Of a DNA stretch of 64,000 bases, positions 10,700 to 21,539 are shown in pieces; within the stretch, counting starts at the first letter, position 1, and each line of letters starts with the position of its first letter. The notes below the pieces were generated by a model, which worked only from the letters and a program-made list of their open reading frames with translations, ran no database searches and was not told the origin of the DNA. This DNA is from Symsagittifera roscoffensis. Taxonomy: Eukaryota; Xenacoelomorpha; Acoela; Convolutidae. Location: the NCBI RefSeq assembly GCF_963678635.1, contig NC_087066.1:17913275-17977274 (forward strand). The letters run 5' to 3'. The translations under genes and the position numbers were made by a program.

Positions 10700-13600
10700 A
10701 TAAGTTAACATCATAATAAAATTTGTATTAAAAACAATTATTGTAGGCATTCAAAAAATTTTTTTTCATCATATGTATCCTTTTTCTATCTCTCAGAAAT
10801 AACTGGTTCAAAATGAGCCAAGCAAGTCACTTGAAATGGCCTCTCTGTTTATTCAGCCACCATCGCTATCAGTAGCCTACAAAACTCCACTTGAACCAGA
10901 GCTATGAATCTAAATCAAAGAGCAGCAGGTCAGAACTAAGCATTACTCTAATATTTGACAACTAAAATAAATATCATATAAAAATTGCAACCCTCTTCTA
11001 TCAAATAACACAAAAATCAACAATGTTGTCAAAAGTTATACCCCGAATATCACTATTAAATTATCCTGTAAAATAAAAAGTAAGAGGACACGCTACCTCC
11101 CAAAACCCCCTAATCATCCCACAAAAAAAAACAAGAACTAGTAAAGTAATACCTAAACAACCAGACTTTTCTTTGCCGATAACTATTCACACCCAAGCCA
11201 CATGTCAAAAATTGACAAGCAAATTTGACCCCAAATCACTTTTCAAATGCTTCTTTCAGACTCAGTTCAACAGAATCTTACAACAATAATTTCAAACTTT
11301 CGTCCAATCTTTTCTACAATTTTTCAACTTTCTGGTTTTTCATAATTGATCTTTTAGAATTTATAATCCTCATTTTTTCATTTTTGGTATTCAAATGATA
11401 ATTTTCTATTCAATTATCGAAACCTAAGTTTCTTTCTCCAAAACCATCATCAAACTTGCTAATTGATGCGAAGCTTACTAAACAGGAATAGCTTTTTTCT
11501 CATCTTGATCGCCTCCTTAATTTTGACACTTTATAAATGTGTCAAGAACGCAATAAATCTTTTTGCACTAGCAATCGTTTTAATTAACTTTTTTGCTGAA
11601 TAATTTTATCAGAAACAGAAACTTAAGTAATACATCAACAAAAAAATCAGTAATACTCAAAATTGCTATTTCAACTCCCATCAGAAAATCCCAACCTACC
11701 AACCCAACCCCAGAAACCCAATAACATCTAACGCAAGTCACTCAAATCAACCCCCAATCATCCACCTTAATATCATATGTAGAAAATCCCTATACCTTTG
11801 AAGAAAGACACGCCTCATTATCAAAACATTTCACACCAGCACATTGTTACGCACCCATAAAAGAACCATATTATGAAGCAATATATAATTCTTCCCTCTC
11901 AATGCAGCAAGATTTTAACGGAACACGACAATTCAGTCAAAATCAGATCCTAACAATTACAATTGACAAGCAAAGTATTCAACCCCCGACGCAATCGAAA
12001 TCTAACAACACCAATAGTTCAAGCTAGTATCCCCTCATCACCATCATCAACTCCTCTAGATCTTTCTCCTAGTTAGACACAAAACAACCCCTCACCACTC
12101 CACCCTAATTCTCAGCAAAACAAGCCAAACTTTTCAACAGAATATTTAGGTTAAACGCTCATTTCTGAACAAATTCTTGAAAACCTCGTTAACCCCCCCC
12201 CCCCCTTCATCACAAAGACTTCCACATTGGATGACCCAACCTTGTAAATGACCCAATATAAGTTTCCCCGGATACCACATTGTCACTTCCAGAAACACTA
12301 TCTCGTCCATCAACATTTTCGGTCACAGTTAAAATAACATCAGCTACATTTCCCACACACTTTTCTAGCCAACTAAACGACAGATATCGTGAATTATAAA
12401 GCAAAAAGTAAGCCTTTACGCTTAGACTAGAACTCATTTGTAGCATTAATTCCACTTTTTGGCCAACACTGCGATAGTAGTCGACTCATTATTGGGCACT
12501 AAACAGACAACAGTATAGACACGATATTCCCAAAGCCATTCAAAAACATAATATTCAAATAAGTTCAAAGCAAAACCTAACTCTCAAAATTGAAATAACG
12601 ATAAAATTAAAAAAATGAGTACATCGCCCATTAGCATTATTATCATCAGATATCGCTGCTTCATCTTTACCCCCTCCATTTATCGCAACAGAACTAATAT
12701 ACAAACACGATCGATATACAAAAAAGACCATAGGCTATATAATTTTTTATAAACTATTATCAGGATTCTCGTAACATGTATGTTTTAATCACTTTATCAA
12801 TCAAATATTTTTTCTTTTTGGTATATCTTGAATCAATCAATAAGAAAAACACTTTTCCTCGAGCAGGACCACAAGATCTCCTTGTTACACATTATGATTG
12901 TGAAGATCAATAAAAAATACAATACATAAATATGCAATTAACCAGGTCACACAATGTGAATGTGAACCACAAGATACTGAATCAACAGTCCTAATCGCTA
13001 TACGTTACTCCAAAGCCGGAGCCACAACTGTAAAAGGTTATATGTTGACAGAAAAAAGATCTGAAAAGAAAGTACATTGTTCACAAGTTTCAATTGGAAA
13101 CAATATAAAACTCAGTCACGAATCTTTTTACCAAAGTAACATCAAAAGACTAATACGTCTTGACTCAGAAAATTGTAAAAACGAATTCCAACATTTGAAA
13201 ATCATTACAAATAAAGTTGAAAATCGTAAATTAGTAATTTTTCAAGTTTTTTTCAGACTCTTCGCATCAAGCACATTTTCAACACCACCAAAGTCATATC
13301 AAATTTGAAGATAAACTCTTTTATCATGGTGCAGATGAACATTTAACCTATGACATATGCAAAAAAAAAACAGGATACCTGACATTGCAATAAATAACCC
13401 ATCAAATGGTAAGGCACGAAAGAATTATTCAATTTAACAGAAAAGGTTTCATAGAAACCATATCCTTTGATTAGACAAATCCTGACTAATCAAGGTCCAA
13501 TCCAATTCAAAACAAAATTAAACACGGTATAGAAAAGAAAAAAACATGTTTTCAAATTTACCCTGAAACTGAAGTAATGTGCAAATACCCAAAACCACTA

Positions 13601-14090
13601 GTTCGAACACAATATTCAGAAATCCTGGTCAAATACGAAAAACGTTGTAGCATGAAAACAGGCAACCAGCTCTTGATTTGGGCCGTACAAATAAAAATAG
13701 AGAAGACGACAAATCTCGGTATCAATTTACAAAAATCATGAAAACATTGGAGGAAAAGTCCTTCCAGAAAATCAGGATAGTACCAGGTTACAAAAACCAT
13801 CTTTAAGGAAATATCACATTTTTTTTTGGCACAACTCACTATGACTTTCATCTCGATATGCAATTAGACTACACAATTGGCAGTTTTTTTTCAAGAAATG
13901 TCGCTTTCAGAACTCTAAGCACTACATCATTTATGTGAACTAGAACAAATACAAATCTTACAATCTCTAACCTTTCCTTGATTACATCTTCCTTGATTAT
14001 GAAGAAAACATCTTCTGGTTTTACACTTCTACTAAAAAAGTCTTAGAGAAACAGTTGTCACGTGTGGATCTGAAATTATACCACCAAAAT
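10700..14090 (+). pseudogene. Decayed 3' coding region of E1, function unrecognised
   Basis: Several readable blocks survive between stops: about 11,780-11,960 (a Tyr/Phe-rich stretch), 12,950-13,310 (an 88-codon frame preceded by in-frame cysteine-containing sequence), and 13,560-13,760. The position after integrase is where gypsy-type elements carry env or accessory genes, but I recognise no family. A run of 13 C residues occurs at 12,193-12,205. The assignment as former coding sequence is inference. Confidence 0.35.
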
Positions 14091-14100
14091 ATTTTACCAT

Positions 14101-14384
14101 AATGTAGTAGAGCTTAACTCAAACGAAGATAAATATAAACTTCTCACTCAATACCCTACTTTATTGCCACCTTTAAAAAACTTCTCACCTGAAAGCATAG
14201 TAATTGAAAATATACCTGAAAGCATATATACCTGAAAGCATAGTAAATTTCTCACCTGAAAGCATAATAATTGAAAGCAAAGTATATGAAAATATACTAC
14301 CATAATGTAGTAGAGCTTAACTCAAACGAAGATAAATATAAACTTCTCACTCAATACCCTACTTTATTGCCACCTTTGAAAACT
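14101..14384 (+). repeat. 203-bp tandem duplication with 'acctgaaagcata' microrepeats
   Basis: About 75 bp starting at 14,101 recur from 14,304 nearly unchanged. Between them the motif acctgaaagcata is repeated several times. This looks like local slippage or unequal exchange inside the decayed E1 body. Confidence 0.75.
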
Positions 14385-14579
14385 TCTCACCTGAAAGCAT
14401 ACGTGCAATCACGCAATCCGAAAGTAGACCTACAATCAATAGGTATTTATTCTAAATCCAACCTACAACATCACATTAGAACGCAACAATTTCAAGAACT
14501 TCTCTCTAAAATGGATATAATCCAAAGACAAAAAATCGATCAAAACCTCCGCAAAATAGCTGAAACTGCAGGTTTTTGA
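14271..14579 (+). pseudogene. 102-codon open frame in E1 3' region
   Basis: The longest intact frame of the E1 3' region. Its start overlaps the local tandem duplication, so its N-terminus is probably an artefact. The last 50 residues are rich in Gln, Lys and Ile and could form a helix. It lies just upstream of two coding blocks that are conserved with E2. No family recognised; it probably belonged to an env-position or accessory protein. Confidence 0.35.
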
Positions 14580-14789
14580 GACATCTACAAACAAGACTAA
14601 AGTGGATAATTTAAGGAAATCAAAGAATATATATACCTAAAAGGAGAAAAATAACGCCCGCAAAATCTTTCGATTTTTTCAATCAATATTTTCAGTATTT
14701 TAAACATCAAAAACGAACTCCTAGAACTTTTACGAAGGCGCTATTATATCTCAGAAAGATTTACTATATTATACTAAAAGTTTAACTTT

Positions 14790-15010
14790 ATAGGGTTTCC
14801 CTTTTCACTACTTAAGGGAATCTATAACACATCCGCAATACGAAAACGAGTCAATAGACAAGCCAGCGTAGCTCGAGCTTTATTCGCAGGATTTTTTGTA
14901 ATTTTTTCCACCTCTTTTAACAAAATTCTTGTAGACGCTCAAATTAGCGAATGTAATAAAAAATATATCTACAAAAATAAAAACATCTCATTTACACAGT
15001 TCACAAAACA
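14790..15010 (+). pseudogene. Accessory coding block X of E1
   Basis: Translation of one frame gives F-S-L-L-K-G-I-Y-N-T, then S-V-A-R and a run of lysine/asparagine residues. The same order occurs in E2 at 32,350-32,614 (-): F-S-F-L-K-G-I-Y-N-T, S-V-A-R, N-K-K. The two copies differ a great deal in nucleotide sequence but keep the frame, which is evidence of past protein coding. A hydrophobic stretch follows S-V-A-R in E1. Function unknown. Confidence 0.5.
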
Positions 15011-15174
15011 ATCATCCTCTAATAATAATCCAAATAGGTTATCGAAATACACTTTCGACCAGCGAACGAATGCTAAATTTGAACCACCTACAACGTAGAC
15101 CTATATCTCATATAGCACTTCATGAACCCAAAATCTGTACAAGCTGTTTTTGAGCAACCGCACACCCAAAATTT

Positions 15175-15760
15175 TTGCTATCAAAAAATCATCTTCTTAG
15201 CCCACGACGAGCCGCCAAGTTGAATCCCTCAACCTTTCTCTTTCATTTCCATCGAATTTCCAACCAACGTCACCGTTCCTTTATTACAATTTCTGACCTC
15301 ACCTCTTCCCGCTACCCAGTTTTTCATCTGAAATCACCACACTTGGACTCTGTCGTCTCAACCCAAACTGTTTTTAATACTTACTCTAATTTCAATAACT
15401 CCACAGTAGACACACCCGATGAGTTCCTAGATTCCGACCCCATACCCTAATCTTTTCCATCCACCTTTCCAACCTATAACTCCCCTACTCCTGTTTAAAA
15501 CTCTACCTTCGCCTCCTCACACACTGACATTACCCCTATCCTTTCTCCTCTTTTGAGTAATGCACCCGATGTACTTAGTCTCTTCACAGATGATCAGCTT
15601 GAGTATGATCTAGACGATTTTATTACTCACCAGCAACAAATTCATAAGACCATTAACTCAACAAGAATTAATCAACTATCCCACTTCGCATCAACCTCCT
15701 AATCATCTATCCCTTCTCTCCACATTACCCCCACACGCGCACAAAGAATTTTTCTGAAAA
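15175..15760 (+). pseudogene. Accessory coding block Y of E1
   Basis: The first 91 codons (15,175-15,450) are open, then stops interrupt the frame. It is homologous in protein sequence to E2 31,642-32,255 (-): shared pieces are T-I-S-(D/E)-L-T-S-S, Y-P-V-F, V-D-T-P-D-E-F and A/T-P-T-R-A-Q. It is rich in Ser, Thr and Pro. The conserved frame in two diverged copies supports a real former gene of the element. I recognise no family. Confidence 0.5.
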
Positions 15761-16189
15761 ATAAACCTGAAGGTAACCACACAAATCATAACAATCTGTT
15801 TTTGGAAAAAGGACACAACCAAAGAACAAAAGAGAAAAAAACACCTGATAAAAAAGAACAAAAGGTTGAACACAAAAAGAGAGTCTGCTCAAAGATACGG
15901 TAAAGTCATACTCCCGCAGCTGGCCTAACCCACCAGTAATTGAAGTCATGAGCATGCTCTAGAGCCGTCCTCATCCACAGCACTAAACCACGCTGACGAC
16001 ACTCTCCTTGTTTTTGACGAGAAAAGTTTTAGGGTGATCGAATCTTTAAAATGACCGCAACAAATAAAACGATTTTGCGAAAACGATTAATAACACTCGC
16101 AACTAAAACAGTAACAAGATGTAGATATAAATATTTAATGTAAAAAGATTTCTTAAGAGCAAAAAGAACGACTAGCAAAGCGAGATGAA

Positions 16190-16301
16190 TTTCGATAACC
16201 TTCCGACTCTGGAAGAGCAAATTTATTGGTTTGTTGCCGTAGTCACAACCCTCACAGGATTTTTTGCTTGGAACCAACATCGCAGCAAATATTCCCATTG
16301 A
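16190..16301 (+). pseudogene. C-terminal membrane-anchor-like tail in E1
   Basis: One frame reads T-L-E-E-Q-I-Y-W-F-V-A-V-V-T-T-L-T-G-F-F followed by a short basic tail and a stop. The same segment is found in the E2 copies at about 24,900-24,985 and 28,960-29,045 (-). A hydrophobic stretch plus short tail at the 3' end of a retroelement recalls the transmembrane anchor of env-like proteins. That link is inference; no receptor-binding or fusion part is identified. Confidence 0.35.
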
Positions 16302-16683
16302 AGAAGAACAATGGCCAACTCAATGTTGAAATCACATACGAGTTTTAGTCACTTGGCGCTTCACACAGAGAAGTCAAACCACATCTCGATATTTGATGAA
16401 TAGTTGAAAAGGTACGTGTCTCGCTTTACGTAACGATTTTCACACATCACAGTATGATTCTACAACCTTGACACGATTCCTCAACTCAACTATGATAGAT
16501 GAAAACCACTTCTGAAATAAGAGCAACTGTACTCCTTCTCTCTCTCTATGGAGACAACTAATCCACAACACGAGCAACCGTTTCTTTCTCTTCCTTCACG
16601 CAACCACTGCTAAAATTTTCCCTAAAGAATCAAGAGACTTCTCCATCCTTCCTTCACAACAACAAACTTAAAACTTAAAAACT

Positions 16684-17086
16684 TGCTAACCCCCTAATGG
16701 GCGGAACCAAGTCAAAATAAGTATAATTTTATTCTATTGTAATCTTGATAAACTATCTCTGTAAAATGCTTAAACCTAACCAATCATGATTGATAAATAA
16801 CACTTACAAAAAAGTTTAAGGCTGAAAATATTTATAGTTTCAGCCAGAAGAGAATAAATTTAACTTAGCAAACAAATGCTCTTTCTCATGACATTTCTTG
16901 ATATCTAGCCTCACAGATGCCAGTATACACTAGATCTAATGAGGTTAGAAGATATAAGACTAAGGTTAAGATCGGTATTAGACTACGAAGTTGCACGAAT
17001 ATCTCCCGACGAAAATAAGATAGCGTGACTAACAGACGGTGCACCTTATCTTAATGTACGAGTGAGCCACCCCGGACAATAACTCA
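16684..17086 (+). repeat. 3' LTR of E1
   Basis: It aligns with the 5' LTR through the landmarks listed there and starts TGCTAACCCC, like the TGTAAACCCC start of the LTRs at 18,789 and 20,335. It ends AACTCA at 17,086. No primer-binding site follows, as expected for a 3' LTR. Confidence 0.75.
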
Positions 17087-17107
17087 TTGTGTCGTGTTTT
17101 TTTGTTG

Positions 17108-17340
17108 AGTCAATTTTCTATTTTAAACTCAGTGCTCTTGTCAAAAATTTTTTCATCGTCTGAAAGACATTGTTTTGATCTTGAATTTGATATTGAAACT
17201 TTTTTCGTAAAGTTATGGGGTTTGAAAATTGCTATTTTGACACTTTTGGGATAATTAAAGCGCAATATATTGAATTCTGAAAACATGCATAAGCGGTGGA
17301 TTAAGCGTTTCCGAATTGAGTTCCGAGTTTATTTGTTGAT
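17108..17340 (+). repeat. Diverged copy of family A
   Basis: Landmarks in order: 'gtgctcttg', 'attgttttgatcttga', 'cgtaaagttatgggg', 'attgctattttg', 'gggataatta', and 'gcataagcggtggattaagcg'. These match 45,700-45,970 with many changes. The copy sits between E1 and the LTR array. Confidence 0.5.
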
Positions 17341-17650
17341 TTACATCTCTTTGTTGCTTAGAAAAGCGTATAGAGGGTTAAGGTTAAGAAAAATAAAGCT
17401 TAAAAATAACCTAAAAGTGCATTTTGAAGTTAACTTACAACCTAATTGCTTTCTCCAAGAGACCGACTCGTAACAAAACTAGTATACTCTAGATCTATTG
17501 AGACTAAGAGATATAAGGGCGAGATTAAGATCGGTATTAGAATAAGAAGTTGCACGAATCTATCCGGCCGAAAATAAGATAGCGCGACGAGCAGACGGTG
17601 TACCTTATCTGAATTTACTCTATGAGTTAGACCATAGATCATAACTCATC

Positions 17651-17668
17651 TGGTGCGACCAGTGAGGC
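17651..17668 (+). other. Primer-binding-site candidate after truncated LTR
   Basis: TGGTGCGACCAGTGAGGC begins two bases after the LTR end AACTCA. The same sequence follows the second LTR at 19,186. The third LTR lacks it, which marks that LTR as the outer 3' end of the array. Confidence 0.55.
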
Positions 17669-18788
17669 CCGAATAAGACCTTAAGGAACAAAATAGCTTA
17701 GAACTAACCAAAAATAGATTAAACTTAGACAAAAGCAGTCTCAAAAATGTTACACGACACTAATTTTTTTGAAACGTCTCTACGACTCAATAGATCAGAG
17801 CCATTATTCCGAACAATACCAGAACTACCCGGTTTTGGAAAAAGACCTCGGACAAGAGACGATATACGACTACAACGGAATTTACCTATAAGTTTCATGG
17901 TCGCAGGGCAAAACCAACACAAACTTTTATATTTAATGTTTTATTAGCTAGAAGATATCTAGAAAAAAATTTTATTGAAAATAAATACAAAAAAGGTTAG
18001 TAAACACACAAAGTGTTAGTAAGACATAAATCATCTCTTCATCTCTGCTTCATCATCTAAAACATAACAGCAAATCATAAACCCACTAACATCATCAAAA
18101 ACGAATAAATCAAAACTTATTATAAATTCAAATTTACCTTAAAACATAAAAGCCCAAACTATCCTATCCTTTCCTATGACTTATTTTTACCTAAATGAAA
18201 CCTTTTGAACTTAATAGATCATCAAAATATTCCTTGGATCTTTAATTCACTTTACCTAATTTAAATTTATTTTCATTAATTTTATATTCTGATCATCAAG
18301 GCTTATCCATCCTTAGATCAAATAGAACAGTTTTGTTCTCCCCCACACATTTAGCAAAGTGTCTAACGACCTCAAACGTCGATTCACTATCCAAACTTTT
18401 CTCAAGACCCAAGACTAGTAGAAATTTTTCAATCACACTAACCATTCAAATTAGGATAAACAGTGAAGAACTTCGGTTATTCATCCTGAACTTGACTCCC
18501 TTCTTACCTGACCCAGGATAAAACTTAAACTTAGTAAGTTTAAAATAGTATCTAACGAACTACTTGTGTTCTAATTATACCTGAACACTGTGGATAGATT
18601 TACTATTCTCCAACACTTGAACACAATCACTACCCCTAAGTAAGTTTTAAAAAGTTAACACCTCAACTTAGACTAGTCACGAGAAAGTAAAAATCATTCT
18701 CAGGAATCGATATATACTTTTCTCTCCAACCCTGACTTACACAACCCAGATTAGTCTAACCCGAAAGAAGTCAAAAGAACTAAAACTC

Positions 18789-19183
18789 TGTAAACCCCGG
18801 ATGAGTGGAAGATGATCCAAACTATGTAATATTTTTGATAATAAAATAGATATTTTATCCGTATAAAATATTAAAGACTAACCAATCACACTCCATCAAA
18901 GTAACAACCTACTTGTTTGTAAGTGCTGAAATTACTTGTAATTTCAGCCCCAGAGCATTTTGAATTTAAGTTACAACCTAGTTGATTTCTCCAAGAGACG
19001 GACTCGTAACAAAACCAGTATACTCTAGATCTATTGAGACTAAGAGATATAAGAGTGAGATTAAGATCGCTATTAGACTAAGAAGTTGCACGAATCTATC
19101 CGGCCGAATATAAGATAGCGTGACGAGCAGACGGTGTACTTATCTGAAATTACTTTATGAGTTAGACCATAGAACATAACTCA
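18789..19183 (+). repeat. LTR copy 2 of the tandem array
   Basis: A complete LTR of about 395 bp starting TGTAAACCCC and ending AACTCA. It is flanked by leader on both sides. Confidence 0.75.
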
Positions 19184-20334
19184 TCTGGTGCGACCAGTGA
19201 GGCTCGAATAAGACCTTAAGGAACAAAATAGCTTAGAACTAACCAAAAATAGATTAGACTTAGACAAAAACAGTCTCAAAAGTAATACACGACAATAATT
19301 TAATTGAAACGTCTCTACGACTCAATAGATCAGAGCCATTATTCCGAACAATACCAGAACTACCCGGTTTTGGAAAAAGACCTCGGACAAGAGACGATAT
19401 ACGACTAAAACGGAATTTACCCATAAGTTTCATGGTCGTACGGCAAAACCAACACAAACTTTTATACTTAAAGTTTTATTAGCTAGAAGATATCTAGAAA
19501 AAATGTTTATTGAAAATAAATACAAAAATTAATTAGTTAACACATAAATTGTTAGTAAGACATAAATGATCTCTTTATCTCTGCTTCATCTTCTAAAACA
19601 TAACAGCAAATCATAAACCCACTAACATCATCAAAAACTAATAAATCAAAGCTTGTTATAAATTAAAAATTACCTTAACACATAAAAGCCTAACCTATCC
19701 TATCCTTTCCTATTACTTGTTTTTACTTAAATTAAACCTTTTGAACTTAATAGATCATCAAAGTGTTCCTTGGATCTTTAATTCACTTTACCTAATTTAA
19801 ATTTATTTTCATTAATTTTATATTCTGATCATCAAGGCTTATCCATCCTTGGATCAAATAGAACAGTTTTGTTCTCCCCCACACATTTAGCAAAGTGTCT
19901 AACGACCTCAAACGTCGATTCACTGTCCAAACTTTTCTCAAGACCCAAGACTAATAGAAATTTTTCAATCACACTAACCATTCAAGTTAGGATAAACAGT
20001 GAAGAACTTCGGTTATTCATCCTGAACTTGACCACCCTCTTACCTGACCCAGGATAATACTTAAACTTAGTAAGTTTAAAATAGTATCTAACGAACTACT
20101 TGTGTTCTAATTATACCTGAACACTGTGGATCGATTTACTATTCTCCAACCCTTGAACACAATCACTACCCCTAAGTAAGTTTTAAAAAGTTAACACCTC
20201 AACTTAGACTAGTCACGAGAAAGTAAATATCATTCTCAGGAATCGATATATACTTTTCTCTCCAACCCTGAATTACACAACCCAGGTTAGGCTAACCCGA
20301 AAGAAGTCAAAAGAACTAAAACTCTGTAAACCCC

Positions 20335-20719
20335 GGATGAGTGGAAGATGATCCAAACTATATAATATTTTTGATTATAAATTAGATATTTTATCCGTAT
20401 AAAATATTAAAGACTAACTAATCACACTCCATCAAACTAACAACCTACTTATTTGTAAGTGCTGAAATTACTTGTAATTTCAGCTCCAGAGCATTTTGAA
20501 TTTAACTTACAACCTAGTTGCTTTCTCCAAGAGACCGCTCGTAACAAAACCAGTATACTCTAGATCTATTGAGACTAAGAGATATAAGAATAAGATTAAG
20601 ATCGGTATTAGACTAAGAAGTTGCACGGATCTATCCGGCCGAAAACAAGATAGCGTGACGAGCAGACGGTGTACCTTATCTGAAATTACTCTATGAGTTA
20701 GACCATAGATCCCAACTCA
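20335..20719 (+). repeat. LTR copy 3 of the tandem array
   Basis: A complete LTR of about 385 bp with the same start and end motifs. Downstream sequence (ttattaaaac) is unrelated to the leader, so the mobile sequence ends here. Confidence 0.75.
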
Positions 20720-21539
20720 TTATTAAAACAATACGAGACGCTAAACACACCTTTTGTTTTTTACATGTAGAGGGGGTTTAAAATGCGTGAAGGGCGATGA
20801 AATGAAGTCAACAACTTTTTTCTTTGTTTCCATTTTCTCATCAATTGTTCCAGCTGAAATTTTTTTATTCAGTCTATAAAAGCAGTTGGAATTTTCAAGG
20901 CTCCGCCCCCTGGTATACGATCAGTCTTTATAGTGATATTGGAGAGATCAGAAAATTTTTTTCGTATATGATTCTACCAGAAAACATTTTTAATAGGCCT
21001 TAAACTGCAGACCAAAAATTCAAGGCTCCGCCCCAGTATACAATCAGTCTTCATTGTGATTTAGGAGAGATCGAAAAATCTATTTGAAATATATTCCAGA
21101 GTTATTCTATTTTTTTAAGTCGACCAACTAGATTATCTGATCGCTTTTATATCATTATAATTACCCTAATTTGACCATATCTTCTGAGCCGCAGGCAAAA
21201 TTAAAAAAAAAAACAACCCTAAAAATGCGTTTTCAGGCACTTTTTGGAAAATTTTAAGGGAAAAATTGCGCCCCCTCTTTAAAATTTGTCATAATGGCGC
21301 CTAGGGCGCCTTTAGAAAAAATTTAGGGTGAATCAGCCAAAATTGATATCTCAAAGTAGTATAAAAGGGGGACACTTTGGGTCTGCAGGGGGTCGAATCC
21401 GGGCCGGAACAAGATTACAAGGTTTCATCTAATAGTTTTTATCTAATAAGTTTCATCTAATAATCGACAACCAATATTAATTAATTCTACGATTTTTGAT
21501 AAATTTCATTCATGAATTCATTTACTTGAAATCGGCAAA
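20720..21539. other. Intergenic region with two small repeats downstream of the exchanger
   Basis: A direct repeat ('caaggctccgccc', then 'cagtctt') occurs at about 20,898-20,930 and 21,021-21,052. The segment 21,230-21,330 is the reverse complement of the GC-rich repeat at 36.7 and 37.0 kb and contains GGCGCC-TAG-GGCGCC. Near 21,390 GGGTCGAATCC resembles a Pol III B box (one mismatch), but no A box is evident. It probably contains the 3' untranslated region of the exchanger gene; no clear polyadenylation signal was identified. Confidence 0.45.

Larger units (their letters stand above)
2095..17086 (+). mobile_element. Degenerate Ty3/gypsy-like LTR retrotransposon E1 (~15 kb)
   Basis: Two related LTRs (2095-2488 and 16,684-17,086) in the same orientation enclose a primer-binding-site candidate, a ~1.4-kb leader, and remnants in the order gag, zinc knuckle, aspartic protease, RNase H end, integrase, then a long 3' region with env-position coding blocks. 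The order protease to RNase H to integrase is that of Ty3/gypsy elements. Coding frames are full of stops. The reverse transcriptase core is absent: only ~260 bp separate protease and RNase H end. The LTRs are clearly diverged and no target-site duplication is visible, so the insertion is old or recombinant. The sense strand is A- and C-rich and G-poor. Confidence 0.8.
17419..20719 (+). mobile_element. Tandem LTR-leader array of the E1 family (1536-bp period)
   Basis: Three LTR copies (17,419-17,648, truncated at its start; 18,789-19,183; 20,335-20,719) alternate with two ~1.15-kb leaders (17,649-18,788 and 19,184-20,334). The block beginning ccaagagac recurs at 17,455, 18,991 and 20,527, an exact 1536-bp step each time. 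The two units are very similar to each other and less similar to E1. The leader runs straight into the next LTR, so all gag-pol sequence is missing. Such an arrangement arises by recombination between LTRs or from a TRIM-like non-autonomous element. No protein is encoded; short frames at 18,333 and 19,869 are leader sequence. Confidence 0.8.

Noticed and set aside
12210-12455. 81-codon minus-strand frame
   Set aside because: It is antisense to the decayed E1 3' region and has no counterpart in E2.
21385-21405. Pol III B box / tRNA T-loop
   Set aside because: One mismatch to the consensus, and no A box or acceptor-stem pairing upstream.
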